A model generated the notes under the pieces. The model ran no database searches. It was not told the origin of the DNA and was given only the letters and a program-made list of their open reading frames with translations. A stretch of DNA of 64,000 nt, taken from assembly GCA_022315425.1 (NCBI GenBank), contig JAIUPT010000033.1, positions 1,240,001 through 1,304,000 on the forward strand, read 5' to 3'. The translations under genes were made by a program, and so were the position numbers. This DNA is from Pseudevernia furfuracea. Its lineage: Eukaryota; Ascomycota; Lecanoromycetes; Lecanorales; Parmeliaceae. Shown in pieces: positions 34,071 through 45,781 of the stretch; the stretch's first letter is position 1, and each line of letters begins with the position of its first letter.

Positions 34071-35816
34071 TGACATGTGAGTGTGAGTATGACCGCTTTC
34101 TTACCATACTACAGAAAAAGGCTTTGCAAAGTGATGACGACAGGGGATGAACTGGGGCATACTGAGAGAGTTGGAGTAAAGGAGAAACGTGAGAGCGCAT
34201 AGAGTATCACGTATAGAGCATAGAGCAAGACGCTCCGATAGACGAATACCCAACCAAATATTTCTTAATGCTAGCAATTGTGCGATGATCACGAACTGTA
34301 GAGTACTTCCGTCTGGTTTTCCTCAGACTCCCACTGTTCCCTACTCGGCAACCCAATTTTGGCATGCCAGAAAAAAGCACCACCTCTATCCAAAAGTCAA
34401 CGACCTCAAAGCTTCCGAGTGACTAGGCATTATCCTTAAACAAATGTTTCAATTGCCCATCCATACTAACTACTTTCCTGAACAGTCGACCGCCATAACG
34501 TCGCCGTAGGTCAAAGCGTATTTCGCCATTAGTATGAGGTTCATGGAGAATGACAAGCCATGACGAGACTTGATGCCGAAATCAAGCTTCTGCATCCCAA
34601 ATACAAGGTCACTCCACGAGCCTTTAGCCATTATTCGATCTTGAATTTTGGCCGGAAAGAACGCGCGCATTGGTTTTGTATGGTCCTTTGGCTAAAGTAT
34701 GGTGTATGGTGAAAAGTCCTGTTTGACAGAAATCTAGTGTGTAGGGAGGAACAAAACAGCCGTCTGACACATCACCAACACCTCAGGGTACGTTCGGAAT
34801 TCGCAATGCTCGCCTCGCGCTCGCCGGTATCTCCATTTTTGGTCACCTGTTGCCCCATGATTTCCCCACGGACGGCCTCCTTTCGCATGGTTGCTGCACC
34901 CTGCTCTCCGCCGGAATGATCCTCCTCCGAGAGATGGTGACCGTCGCTGTATCAATCTGGGCGTCACGATCAATCTCCAAGCCTTCCACTGAGTATAGAC
35001 GCCCAGCAAATCTATCAGCGTTACGTCCGAGGGACCGTCGAATCTGTCATAGTGTCAAACCAAGCAGTGCAGTCCCCTGTAGCCCTGAAATGTGCTAAAG
35101 CGTCGCGTCATGATATCGCTTAGCCGATCGATCACTTCATCGCGACAACGGTTGATGGCAGGACTTCTGTTGATATCTAAGAGGAGAGAAGTACTTCTTG
35201 AGAGTCTATGCACGTCGATGTCCAGTCCCGGGAGCCTGGTCATGAGTATCCATTAGTCGGAGGATCTGACGCGTGAATGAATCAGTTCAAAGCAAAGGAT
35301 TTGTGCTTCAGTGGTTTGGTCCGTCGACTCGGGTGGTACGCGCTGGAAGGGGAAACCTTTGAATTGCAGGTTCTTAGAGAAGAATGCCTGGCTATTCATG
35401 TTGGCAACGAACAAAGCGAATGCAGCAACAGCAATGAGAAGGCGGCATGCATAGATGCGAAAAGAAAATGCTTAGACGCATCCCTCTCACAAAGGACCGG
35501 TCTTTGTTGAAATAAAAAGGGAGATAGGCCTCAGTTGGACGTTATGTGCATGAGATACCCGCCGTTTGAGGTATCAGGAACGTGTATTGAACAAAAGAAT
35601 CTCTCCCAAGGTCAAGTAAGGAATTCGCACCCATGGCCCACTCCATACCAGAGCTTCCATCTGGCGCTTAAAGCACTCGGCCAATCTTGTCTTGTTGTTA
35701 GGTTCCTACTGACAGCTATGACTCACTGTTTAGAAGAGTTTATACTTGGAGCTATACCATTGCCATACATACGGACAGTCATTCCGCTAGAGACGACGAG
35801 CAAAAAAGAATCATCT
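34071..35816. other. Gene-poor 1.7-kb stretch
   Basis: Short frames on both strands, none with domain signatures or good splice partners. No mobile-element ends seen. Confidence 0.55.
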
Positions 35817-35897
35817 GCAAGGTGTGAGATTTGAACTCACGCATCTTCCGATAATGGACCTTGAAACCACCGCCTTAGACCACTCGGCCAACCTTGC
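35817..35897 (-). tRNA. tRNA-Leu(CAA)
   Basis: Read on the minus strand (81 nt). The acceptor stem GCAAGGT pairs perfectly with ACCTTGC. The D arm TGGCCGAGTGGTCTAAGGC also holds the A box, the T arm GTGAG-TTCAAAT-CTCAC pairs fully and gives the B box GTTCAAATC, and the long variable arm TATCGGAAGATGC is of class II (Leu/Ser) type. Placing the loop by alignment with class II leucine tRNAs gives TTCAAGG, anticodon CAA, which reads UUG codons. The anticodon stem GTGGT/TCCAT has a G-U at 27-43 and a U-U opposition at 31-39. No intron interrupts the anticodon loop. Confidence 0.92.
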
Positions 35898-36081
35898 ATG
35901 CTTATGGTTAGTGGGAACCTTTCACTCTATATGACTCACTGACTTGGTGGTTGGTGAGAGTAAGTCTTAATAACGTGACTCGAACTATGATTATTGCATG
36001 GAGCCTTGCTGTTAAGTCCCTACAACTCAGAAATCTTTTTTCACCGTCTCTGAGGCGCTTGTGTCGAATACCATCATCCCC

Positions 36082-36715
36082 TCATGAGCGAAGATCCAAA
36101 GCTCCTTTGCTCCCATCCATCTGCCGATACACTCCTCCCATTGTCGTGCCCTGAGAAAGCTTCTTCCGCACAATGATGATATTAACTCTGTCCGGAACCC
36201 CCGCTGGACCGCGTTTCACTTCCGGCACACCTCTTTCGATACCCCCAATCGCATGTAAGCGCCTACATTACTAGTCAATCTACTTCCAAAAACGTTCGGC
36301 CTTCACGCAGATGACGCTAGACATATGGTTACCATAACGTCCAGCCATTTTCTCCCCCAAAATTCTCGTTCAGAATCCTCGTGACGTAATCGATCAGGTG
36401 ATCTATGTCACGACCTGGCTGGAGTAGAATGCAGGGAGGGGTGGCTGGGATCTGGGCATCGGATATGCGGAGACCGGGATGGTTTGCAATTCTCCATGAT
36501 GTGGTCGAGTAGCCACCGTTGGAGCCGGGTCGTTCGAGGCGGAGGAGTCGGCCGTCCATGTTGTAGGTCTTGAAAATGCTCAGAGGTTGAGTTCTTTGAG
36601 GATTATGGATCTAGAGGAAGCTTACGTGAGTATGAAGAGTCCGATGGGTTCTGGCCTCGCAATGGCATAGACTGCATATGCAACCCGGGCTCGCCGCGGA
36701 TACGGTCGCCTGCAT
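36082..36715 (-). CDS. Hypothetical protein recovered only by splicing
   Basis: Proposed exons 36715-36626, 36568-36333, 36262-36082; 168 aa. I do not recognise it. Exon 2 is open as MDGRLLRLERPGSNGG... and runs to a stop just past a GTAACC donor. Splicing the 70-nt intron continues the frame for 60 codons (RLHAIGGIERGVPEVKRGP..VNIIIVRKKLSQG) to a TGA at 36082. Exon 1 (30 codons, Cys/His/Thr-rich) is the least certain; translation could begin at the ATG at 36559. No cysteine-histidine motif, signal peptide or membrane helix is evident in exons 2-3. Evidence is frame continuity and splice consensus only. Confidence 0.4.
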
Positions 36716-38448
36716 CTGTATACCCGAACTCGCAGATACACAGTTCCAGTTGCGGTTACTGTTACCTTGCTTGATTGTGTGTCTACTCTAATCGTTGTAT
36801 TTCGAAGACATTCGTGAAGCCTACGCTAAAGAGAAGCTTTAGCCCCCAAGACCGATGACTTGCAATATCACAATACGGTAGATGTCTCCCCGGCCGTGAT
36901 ACTGATTCCTACACGAGACGATGAAAACTCCTACCATCGTCCCTGGACCAGCCTTTCGCCGGGGTTGTCTCTGCCGTTAGACTTTTACCCATGCCAGGCC
37001 CGCATCGAATACCTTCCTCCCCGTTTCTGGCAGCAGCGTCCCAGTCACGTTTAGGCTCCCTAAGTCGTATGGCGGGATTGTGGATAGTGAAGAGTAGTGG
37101 AAGGTTGATCGAGGGGTGGGGAAAGAATCAAACGACTCCTGACGAGCGAGTGGATTTCTTCCGAAAGAAACTCCGTTGGTGGAATTCATAAACACGTTCG
37201 TAAGGCGAAATACTAAGCGAGCAGAGTCGTGTCACCAAAGAGCTCCAAACTATCCATCAGCGCACCAAGAAGACACTGAGATGATGCAATAGTCTGTTAC
37301 TGGTTCCAACGACGTTCTGCGCGTTTCGAAGGGTCCTTTATCGTCATCTTTCAATAGCCACACCGGGTTAGGTTCGCTCTTGTTGTCCGAAGGGCCCTGT
37401 ATCGTCATCCCTCGGTACTCATAAAACCCAAGTCTCTTCTCTTCTTCGCGCGGCATCTGCTCTAACCCTCCTCAAGGCCGTCATACTCTTCTACATCGGC
37501 CGACCTCCAAAATGTTGAAGAGGACGAGCGACGTGTGGATGAGGAGGTTGAGGGTGCTTTGAGAAGTCTGCAGAGATGAGGGACGTTGGGATTCTAGATC
37601 TCTTAATTAGCGGTAAGTAAAACGAGCCCTTCTCCACCTCTCATTCCACATCTGGGGGGAAAAAAACCCCGACATTTCTTGGCATGTGCCAGTGGTTTGC
37701 ATCTGCGAATCATCTTCAGCTCTCAGCTGAGGAATGAAGAGCTTGCGAAAGCTGGATCGTAGCATCCGACTCGGTCACCAATACAAACACAAGGGTCACC
37801 CATAGCTTTCGAGCATGGATCATCTTCCCCAACACTTGCACGATCTACTACTGTCTATACAATTCAGGACTATTCGACGATAATCTGAAGTTGTCCGATC
37901 TAGACAAGGGAAGAATTGGATGATGACGACGACCGCACAGCCAGTTTTCTCCGATGCGGCGGGCTGTTTATCCGTCTTTGGGAGTTCATCTCGCGCAGCT
38001 TTCGGCTCATCGTCCGAGACTTGGCTGATGCGTAGCGGGTTCGATAGGGAAAAAAGGAGGCAGATGGCGCTTGGAGGAAAGATTACAAAGGCAGCTCGCT
38101 TTTTCGATCGGTGATGGACGCTTCCCGGCAATCTAAGGTGCCCGGGGACACTGGGATTCATGTGGGCTCCCGCGAAAGAGCTCGAGCCAATCGACGTTGC
38201 CATGGGCTGAATATTCGAGATTTCTCCTACGGACAGTTTGCTTGTGAGAAGCTCGACCTGCACAGAAAGATTGGCGCAACTGCACTGGTGAGACTTGGCC
38301 ATCCGGAATATGCCAATAAGTTTTGAGATTATCCTTTCTGTCTACTTCGCAGCGTCCTCGAAGTTTCACGAGGAAGCCTTCCCAAAGTGCGTCGCCGGCT
38401 AGCTGCACAACAGCTTCGTTCAATGTATCTTATGCCATATGTACAAGT
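36716..38448. other. Uncertain minus-strand coding fragments and non-coding DNA
   Basis: Three minus-strand frames, 37195-36977 (72 codons), 37456-37250 (68 codons, begins MPREEEKRLGFYEYRG) and 38302-37820 (160 codons, begins with a true ATG), have no domain signatures and could not be joined with confidence. They may be exons of an unresolved or decayed gene. A ~26-bp imperfect direct repeat lies inside the second frame (37327-37352 and 37388-37413), in different reading frames, which argues against that frame being conserved coding sequence. Confidence 0.35.
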
Positions 38449-39748
38449 TCAGAGATTCCCAGTCCAATACTTCTTTATATATGCAGACGTCTGTTCATCG
38501 CCCAACATCCTTGCAAACGCCCTCGTCGCCTTCACGACCACCTTCACCGCATCCGAGCTGTGCCGGGCTCCCAGCGCCACAGGCAGCTCAAAATTGTCAT
38601 AGTCGTTGAAGTATTCATCAAGGGCCTCCTCCAATCGATCCCAGATGAACGCTCGGTCATTTCGGAAACGCTTCTCGTTCCTAAGGAGTGCGGCCCACTT
38701 GTCTTCGTCTTCAGAATAGTGAGACATGTCGTACTTGCCCATGATTTTCGACTCGAAACGCGAGTTGAGCCTGTTCGTGACATCTGGAGGAGCTTCTATG
38801 GCTTTGAAGTATTTCTCTACGGCCCGTTTGAGGGCCATAGCGCAGAAAATATCTTCTCCGTGCATCTCGACGAAATGGGTGAAGGCGTTACTCATGCACC
38901 ACAGTAGCGGCAAGCTTGTGAGTGGGCGAGTCGATGCTAGCTCGAAGTCTGCAATGACTGATCCCTTGAGCGAGCGGTCGAAGTAGTGGTCGAAAAACCC
39001 AGTTTGGGCAGAGACTGAGCGACCGGCTTGGTCGGGGTTTGGGACCAGCTGGCCTGCTTGTATTGTCGGGGCTTTCGCCGCGGAAAGCGGCTCGAGTTGT
39101 GAGATCGGAGGTGCGTCGGCGAGCTCGAGCAGGCTGTCGTCTTTCGCTGTGATTCCATCGACGTAGAATCCCTGGCCCTGATCTTCGAGCTTGGGCTCTC
39201 CTGAACCACGCCATCAAATTAGCCGCAAGACCTTTTCGTTATAGAGTGATGAAGTTACCTTGGCGAGGGAATAATCCCTTGGGCCCAAACTCCATTCTCG
39301 CTCTTAAAGACTCCTCATTCACGCTAAACCACCAATGGAGCAGGCGCAAGCGTTGCTGATCTTGTTTCTGCTGCAATTGCCTCTTGTTCTTGACGCCAGA
39401 CAGTGCGTACTCGATCTTGGTATTTATTGCCCTTTGCTCCCTTGATGGAAGCGTATCGAAAACATCATCATCTACGATCATGTCGGAGATGTGGTTTTTG
39501 CTTGGTGGGTAGGTGGTGCTATCCTCGTGCCAGCAGCTGGGGTGGGTGAATGGCGAAAGCTCTTCGGGGCGAGTGGTGTGTGATTTGAAGTGGCGTGAGA
39601 GCGCAGCTCTTGAACCATATTTCGTATCGCAAATAATGCATTGAAAGTGCTTGTGGACGCCAGCGTCCAGGGAACGGAGGGTAACGCCATTCTTGCGGGT
39701 GGCATAGCGGGTGTTGAGGGCAGGGCAGGTGGATTGGGTAGGTGCCAT
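38449..39748 (-). CDS. C2H2-finger-containing hypothetical protein
   Basis: Two exons, 39748-39259 and 39200-38449, with a 58-nt intron; 413 aa. One classical finger lies at residues 37-57: CxxC at 37/40 and HxxxH at 53/57 in FQCIICDTKYGSRAALSRHFKSH (read as two segments). The middle is helical and charged (SREQRAINTKIEYALSGVK, RLRLLHWWFSVNEE). The C-terminal 200 residues, containing DHYFDRSLKGSVIADFELAS and RFRNDRAFIWDRLEEALDEYF, look like a folded alpha-helical domain I do not recognise. The splice is supported because the reading frame after the intron remains open for 250 codons to a TGA. Function unknown. Confidence 0.75.
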
Positions 39749-40904
39749 TGCGAAGACGGAGATGGATAATGAAGATGAAGAAGGTATAATAATGTAGACC
39801 AGCTACAGTGAAGATAAGATGCTATAAGAAGTGTAGAGGAATGGAGTTGAAGATAGAGGTGTGATAGAATTAGCGGAGTGCGTGTATTGTGTAAAGAAAA
39901 GGACGAGGTTGAAGAGAAAGCAGACATTGCAATGAGACATATATATATACCCATAGAGGTGAACAATAGGCCATGAAACTGTCAATGGCTCCTGTTGTCA
40001 AACTCGGGGGTGCTATTGTTACATCGCATGTCCACAATGCTTCCTATTGATGACACCCGAATTGCAGACTTCACTTCTCTGGGAGTGAATCATGGTAACA
40101 AAACCCTCTGAATTGAAGGGAAACATTACTGGTCAGAACAGCATTTCATCTTCCTATCACTGAGACACCCGGATGTTAGTATATTTATAGCCATTTCCTC
40201 AGAGTCGTCTGTACGGAGTTCTCATGAAACCGTTGAAGCTATCCACGTTTCTTAGCAGCGCTAAAGGATCTATCCACATGCCAAGAAACGACGCCTTGGC
40301 AAGGCTGAGATAGCCGTTGCCCCGCCATGCAGAGTAAACACAGGGCTAGGGCGGTCGATCTCTTCTTGATGTACAAGAGTTGGCGGCTGTCCTATTCTTC
40401 ACATCGTACTTCATCCATCTATATACTGGCACCTGCATTCACGAAGACTTATGACCTCTACCTCACAATCTGAGCATTGAGCATTGATTCCCTCAGCCGC
40501 GACATCTGTTTACTTTCTCAAAACTTCCTCGCCAGCCTTTTGTGCTACTCTTCCAATTCTTCTCTGCAGCGAACACATACATCGATATCCCGAGCGCCTT
40601 GTTGGGAGCCACGCCCTCAAAGGTCATTGCAAGGCCAATCAGTCGAGCAAGCATCCAATCCCCCTTAGGACCATTGTTCCAGCACTTGACAGCCTCCTGC
40701 CCACCTTCCCAGAAAAGTACCCCCGCATTCACCAATCTTCACCGCGCTTCTGTGCCTTGAGACGGCCTCCCTCGGACGCCAGCTCCTGACAAAACCATCC
40801 GTCTCTGTCCCACCTCCCAATTCACGGGCTTCCTCGCTACCCAAAATCCACCGCTCTCAGCATCCGGCTTCCCTCGAACCACTTGATCGAGACCACCCGC
40901 CACC
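39749..40904. other. Intergenic between divergent genes
   Basis: 1.15 kb with no supported gene. The right part (about 40480-40900) is pyrimidine-rich and probably the leader of the microprotein gene. Confidence 0.55.
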
Positions 40905-41054
40905 ATGGTCCAACGCAACATCGTCGTCGCAATCATCATCATTGTCCTTTTCGTCGTTCTCGCCGCCGTCGGCTACGGCATCTACGCCATCCAAAGCCAG
41001 CTTTCTATGGGCAGGGGGGGGAGGGTGGTGGACGAAGAGGAGGAGGGGGGGTGA
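40905..41054 (+). CDS. 49-residue single-pass membrane microprotein
   Basis: The ATG sits in a strong context (CCGCCACCATGG) and opens 49 codons. After MVQRN comes one hydrophobic helix of about 24 residues (IVVAIIIIVLFVVLAAVGYG), then a short polar part, GRGGRVVDEEEEGG, and TGA. The lack of positive charges after the helix and Arg4 before it suggest an N-in, C-out topology. The last third of the coding sequence is made of G runs and a G7-TGA-C7 inverted repeat surrounds the stop. I recognise no family; similar 40-60 residue membrane proteins are common in moulds but rarely annotated. A spliced longer form is possible. Confidence 0.5.
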   Translation: MVQRNIVVAIIIIVLFVVLAAVGYGIYAIQSQLSMGRGGRVVDEEEEGG

Positions 41055-41063
41055 CCCCCCCCC
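41045..41063. repeat. G7-TGA-C9 inverted repeat around the stop codon
   Basis: G at 41045-41051, TGA at 41052-41054, C at 41055-41063; the arms pair perfectly for 7 bp with a 3-nt loop that is the stop codon itself. Confidence 0.9.
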
Positions 41064-41452
41064 AAATCAAACCATTTGAGAGAACTGAGGATTTGGAAGC
41101 GGTATGGCAGGTTTGATGGGGCTATATACTTCTAAGGATTGATTTTCGAACTGTGCATAGCGATAGCAGGAATGTTCTTGAGCATCTAGGAAGGATGATA
41201 TCGGACCCGGGCTGCTTTAGACGAAGTGTTTGGACATACATCGCATTGGAATGTGCATCCATATCCATATCCATATGGGCAACATTGGTACATGTTTGAT
41301 ACATTATAATGATAATCCTCAAGCCAGAAATGGGTATATACTTAACGCAAGCGAATCCACAACCGTTCCCAAAATTCCTGTCGCCCCTATTATTCATTGG
41401 GGATTTTGCACTGGGTCCTCCTGTGACCCTAATCCCTGCAGCTCATTAATCA
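41055..41452. other. Intergenic between convergent genes
   Basis: 398 bp; contains a CCATAT triplicate near 41254-41278. No gene seen. Confidence 0.6.
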
Positions 41453-43071
41453 TTATCTTACACGCCCCATATCCATCGCCTCCCTCAGGCCCGTCAAAAC
41501 CCTACCACCTTCCCCATCTATAACCCCATCTCCATCCCTTAAATTTGGATCCAGCATGCCTTTATCCATTCCCAGCTGCTGTTGCTGCTCACAAATATCG
41601 TCATCGCCCGGCGCATCGGCCAGATCTTCGTCTTCGTCAGATGCCTGATCCGGCTCCTTATCCGGCTGCTGGTGATCGCCACGCTGAGGTGGAGGGGGAT
41701 ATTGATGGGAGCCATTCACATGTTTGTTGTTGTTTTTGTTGTTGTTGGGGTTTGGTGGTGTGGCGGTTGCCCAGGGTGAAGGCAGAGGTAAAGGATTCTG
41801 TACAGAGCGTTGATGGGCGATTCGTGTTCGCCAACGTGATAGGAGTGCTTCGTAATTCGGAAGATCGGGGAGATGTTTCGTCGTTGCACGGGAAATGGGA
41901 ATGGTAGAGATGCCAAAATGAGTGTATTCGGTGGAGTGATCGTAGGGATTTCTCTGGGCGAGTTGGGAGCGGAGGTGCTGGATCTCTTGCTCAGCCAATT
42001 CGAGGGAGCGCTTTGTTTGTTTGTGTATCTCTTGCTCACGGGCGAATGCTTTGGCGCATTCCGTACGCCATGATTCTTGCTTTTGTTTCTCCGGGAGGGC
42101 TTTCCAGGTTTCGTAGACGCTTGTGAGATGCTGGTAGTATTTCTCCTCCACTTCCCCTATGCTTTCGGATTCCTGCGAGTGCCCATTGGTTCCATTGGGC
42201 TGGATGATCTGGTTGAGGAAGTGATGCGACTTGCCCTGTCGCTGCCATTCTTTCAATTTGGACCCAAGCCATTCACGTAAGAGGTCATGATAGATTGGTC
42301 TGGGCGCTTCAACGGACCACGAAAATCGGTCCGGTACTGCTGATCCGGCAAGCATCGTGTGAGGTGCGGAGAGGCATTGCAGGCATAGCTCAGGAAACGA
42401 GAGGCCAAAGAAGTTAAAGTCAAAAGGTGTAGGAGGATGTGCACGCATGCTAGAAGTAGACCAGATTAGCATGTACATGCAGCGAGTCAAATTTGAACAT
42501 ACTTTGCAGCCTTCACGCTGCCCAGTACCTCCTGCAAAGCCATCTCGGCCGCTCGCGCTCGGTCTCGCTCTTCCAGCGCATTCTGCTTATGAATGATCTC
42601 TTCTTTGACGGATGTTCTTCTCGAAGGTCTTCTACCAAAAGGCGATTCATCTTCTCGAGATACCGGCGGCAGATCGTTGATGACGCCTGTGGATTGCCAA
42701 TTCGTTCTGTTCAAGACTGTCCTCACCGGCGCGCCGTCTGAATGTTGGAAATTGGCAAATCCGCCTTGTGTGGAAGGCGAGCGCTGGTCGCGGAAGGGCG
42801 TAGGCTTCGAACTCGAAGGTGTAGAACGGTCTCTCTTCCCAGCCGATGCGCGCGCCTGCCGGCGAGTGACATTGCCTCTCATCCTTCGAATCTCCTCAAT
42901 GTTATGTAGATCATCTGGGGGTTTTGCATTCTTGTCTTTGATGTATAGATCTAGATGGCGTCCGAGGGAGGATGATGTAAAGGCTTGATGGCAATAGGGA
43001 CATTCCTTGTCTTTGGCCGCTGGAGTCTTGCTGGCGGAGGAGCCAGGAGTTGCAGCAGAACCGTCTGCCAT
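41453..43071 (-). CDS. Conserved fungal protein with an N-terminal CxxC-H zinc-like motif
   Basis: Two exons, 43071-42503 and 42449-41453, joined by a 53-nt intron with GTATGT donor and a GCTAAT branch site; 521 aa. Residues 24-44 read CPYCHQAFTSSSLGRHLDLY, a CxxC plus His motif like half of a zinc finger, followed by IKDKNAKPPDDLHNIEEIRRMRG. The middle has a basic Ser-rich stretch and a long predicted coiled coil (EQEIHKQTKRSLELAEQEIQ, about 340-375). The C-terminal 130 residues are Pro/Asn/Asp-rich and disordered, with an NNKNNNK run. The N-terminal block is strongly conserved-looking and I associate it with an uncharacterised family in Pezizomycotina. Function unknown. Confidence 0.78.
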
Positions 43072-43484
43072 CTCCCATCGGCGGCACGTACACTATTGCT
43101 AGACACCTTCCTATCAATCGCACAACCAGCACAAAACCTGCGACGTCCAAGGACTGTTCAGGCGTTTACATGTTTTTGAAGGCACTCAAGCGCCGGCGTA
43201 ATCGCTCGGCGACCTGATATTGGTATGTCGACCGAGCTAATTCTGGGCTGAGAAAAGCCCTAACTTCTCGAGTTTCTTTTCGAGGGATCAACTTTTTGTA
43301 ACTACCTTACGTTATCGCCTATTTGAGAGGTACTTCCGTACAAAAGGATGTCACTGACCAGTAGTGGTTGGCAATTTGTTCTAGCTATTAAGAGTCTGCC
43401 TTGTTAATGGATCAAACAAGAGACCTTTGGTGGAATGTGCGAGTAATGAGGATCCATTCAGAGGATGATGAGATGAACTAATTA
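43072..43484. other. Intergenic, nothing recognised
   Basis: 413 bp upstream of the preceding minus-strand gene and downstream of the amidase. It includes TCTCGAG-like short palindromes only. Confidence 0.6.
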
Positions 43485-45541
43485 TTATAGATGGCTAGGT
43501 CGAATTCCATTGAACTCAGCAATAGCTCCTCCAACGTACTCTGAAAGAGCAAGCACCTTCTCCTCCTGCAACCTGCGCCCAACGAGCTGCACCGCAACAT
43601 GGGCGCCGTGGTATAATTCCTGCACATTTTGGAGTCAGCATGGCTTCTTTGAGGCAAAATACCCAGGTTATAAGACAGGCTTGGGGGTTAAAACCCGCCT
43701 ACTGCTCGCGAGACATGTCTTGCGGCTCAAAATGAGGCCAGAGTTGCTTCGAAATGTGCACTCACGGGATCGTAGTCTTCCTGCGTATCCCTGTCATGCT
43801 CACTGACTGGCTTGAAGCTCTTGTTCACCACATCGACCTTCTTATCAACATTCATCACAGGTACAACGCAGGACGTGTAATCGAGAGTATTGTAAATGTT
43901 CGAGTACCCATAATACTTGTATCGATCAGGTCTCGCAGCCGCAAAAGGTGCTACAGGTGCTATTATAGCATCGACTGGTCGACCTGTGGTAGTCAAGTCT
44001 GCGGTGCTGTTCCAATATTCCATGTATTCTTTCTGGTATTCACGCTTGGCGATGTTGTTCGCTGAAATCTTGCTCGCGCTTACCTCATCACGCTTTTTAC
44101 CGTACATGCCCGAAATCTGAGACACCATCGGCTCTCCCGAAAGTCCCAACGCATTATGAATGTCTGCACCACCATCGTAAGTCCACGAGCTAATGACAAT
44201 TTCATAGCCGCGTTTATGGGATGGAGGATCCCATTCAATGACCTACTCTACGTCAGTATGCGGTGATTGAAATTATTTTCCTGTTAGGATATACCTCATG
44301 TCCAAGCTTTTTGAGAGTCTCAACAACCATGTCGAGAGCTCTTTGTACTGGAGGGTGAGGCGTGATAGCGCCGTCGTGCTTGAGGATCCCGAATGCCAAC
44401 TTAGAAGAGCTTATGAGATCCAAAATTTGACTTTCCTGATTCTGCCGCCATGGGATCTCGTTGCACAAAGGATCGTGCAGCCAAGGTTCTTGACTCAAAA
44501 GAGATTTAACCACTAGTCTCAAGGATGCCACAGAATGCGATAGTGGTCCCACGACTGAAAGTACAGAGTTCTGTCCGTCCATACTGTTCGCCATACCTAC
44601 GCAGAATTCGGAGTCAGCACTACTTCGTCAAGCCAAGAATTCGAAGTATAAAACATGTCTCAGAAGTAAAAGGACTGGTTTGTTTTTGTTCCTTGCGACT
44701 CAGGCCTTGGTTCTGAATAAGACGATAACTATGAAATGTACGAACCTTCATATGGCATGCGACCTGCTGATGGTCGAAGGCCGTACAGTCCATTGAATGC
44801 TGCGGGTATGCGTACACTTCCCCCAATATCGGTTCCGAAGCCTATAGGCGAGCCTTTAAGTGCAATAAGAGCACCTTCCCCTCCAGAGCTTCCACCGCAA
44901 CTCAGGTTGCGATTCTTTGGATTCGTTGTATAACCAATGATGTTGTTGACCGTTTCACCTGTCATGAGGGAGTGAGGCACGGATGTTTTGCAGTAAAGCA
45001 CTGCTCCAGACGAGCGCAGCTCCTTCACCATTTCGCTTTCGAACACCCTGTCTTTGCCTGTGCCTTTTCTGCCTTCGAAGGTGTTGATCCAGCCTATATA
45101 ACCCATGGTTGTCTCTACATTCTTGACGTGAAATTGATCCTTCAAGCTAACCGGCAGTCCGTGCAATGGGCCGATCGGTGCCTTGTGCTGCGCGTAGTAT
45201 TCATCGAGGTGTTTAGCATCCTCAATGGCTGCCTCAAAGAATGTCTCATGCAGACAATTTGTCAATTGATGTGCAAGACTGGCTCGGTGACAAAAGGCCG
45301 TTGTTACTTCCTCTGCCGTCCAGATCCCCACAGATGTCTTCGCAACAATGTCGACAGCATCTGTCTCGGTGATCTCGATCTGCTCTATGGACAGAAACTT
45401 TCGGATGAAAGGTCCGCTCACGTCTCGTTGCTCTTCAATTGAAGGGATCGAAGAAAGTCGCCATTTCTCCGGGATTGACCCATTAATTGCATCGACTTTG
45501 ATCATCGCTAGATCTTGCCATGTTGACGTCTCGGTCGCCAT
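43485..45541 (-). CDS. Amidase-signature hydrolase, acetamidase-like
   Basis: Four exons: 45541-44746, 44596-44295, 44242-43766, 43619-43485; 569 aa. The Ser-cisSer-Lys triad is intact: Lys134 in LPVSLKDQF, cis-Ser218 in CGGSSGGEGAL and nucleophile Ser242 in GTDIGGSVRIPAAFNG. Later parts of the fold are clear (GPLSHSVASLRLVVKSLL, DAIIAPVAPFAAARPD, YTSCVVPV, GAHVAVQLVGRRLQEEKVL). Length and sequence fit fungal general amidases or acetamidases that release ammonia from small amides in the cytosol. The final exon (45 codons) supplies the conserved VQLVGRR end and is missed without splicing. Introns 1 and 3 are long (149 and 146 nt). The substrate is not predictable. Confidence 0.93.
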
Positions 45542-45781
45542 TGATCGGCAAGCAGATTTTTTATTGGAGAAAGTCTAAGCATTCGAGATTGACTGTGAGA
45601 GAGTTTGTTTTGTTGACCGACCTGTCTTATTAAAGCACGAGCAGAAGAATGACGCGCATGTGAGTCCAAGGTGGGGTCAAGCTTATCTTGCAGGCTATAA
45701 AGTTAGTCGCCTTCTGACTTGGTAGATCACCTGCATAATTTTGATTGCACCAAAATGCACTCGTAACATTGTTCTCTCTTT

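Noticed and set aside
42593..42988. 131-codon plus-strand frame overlapping the CxxC protein
   Set aside because: Antisense to an exon with a clearly folded, conserved-looking N-terminal motif.
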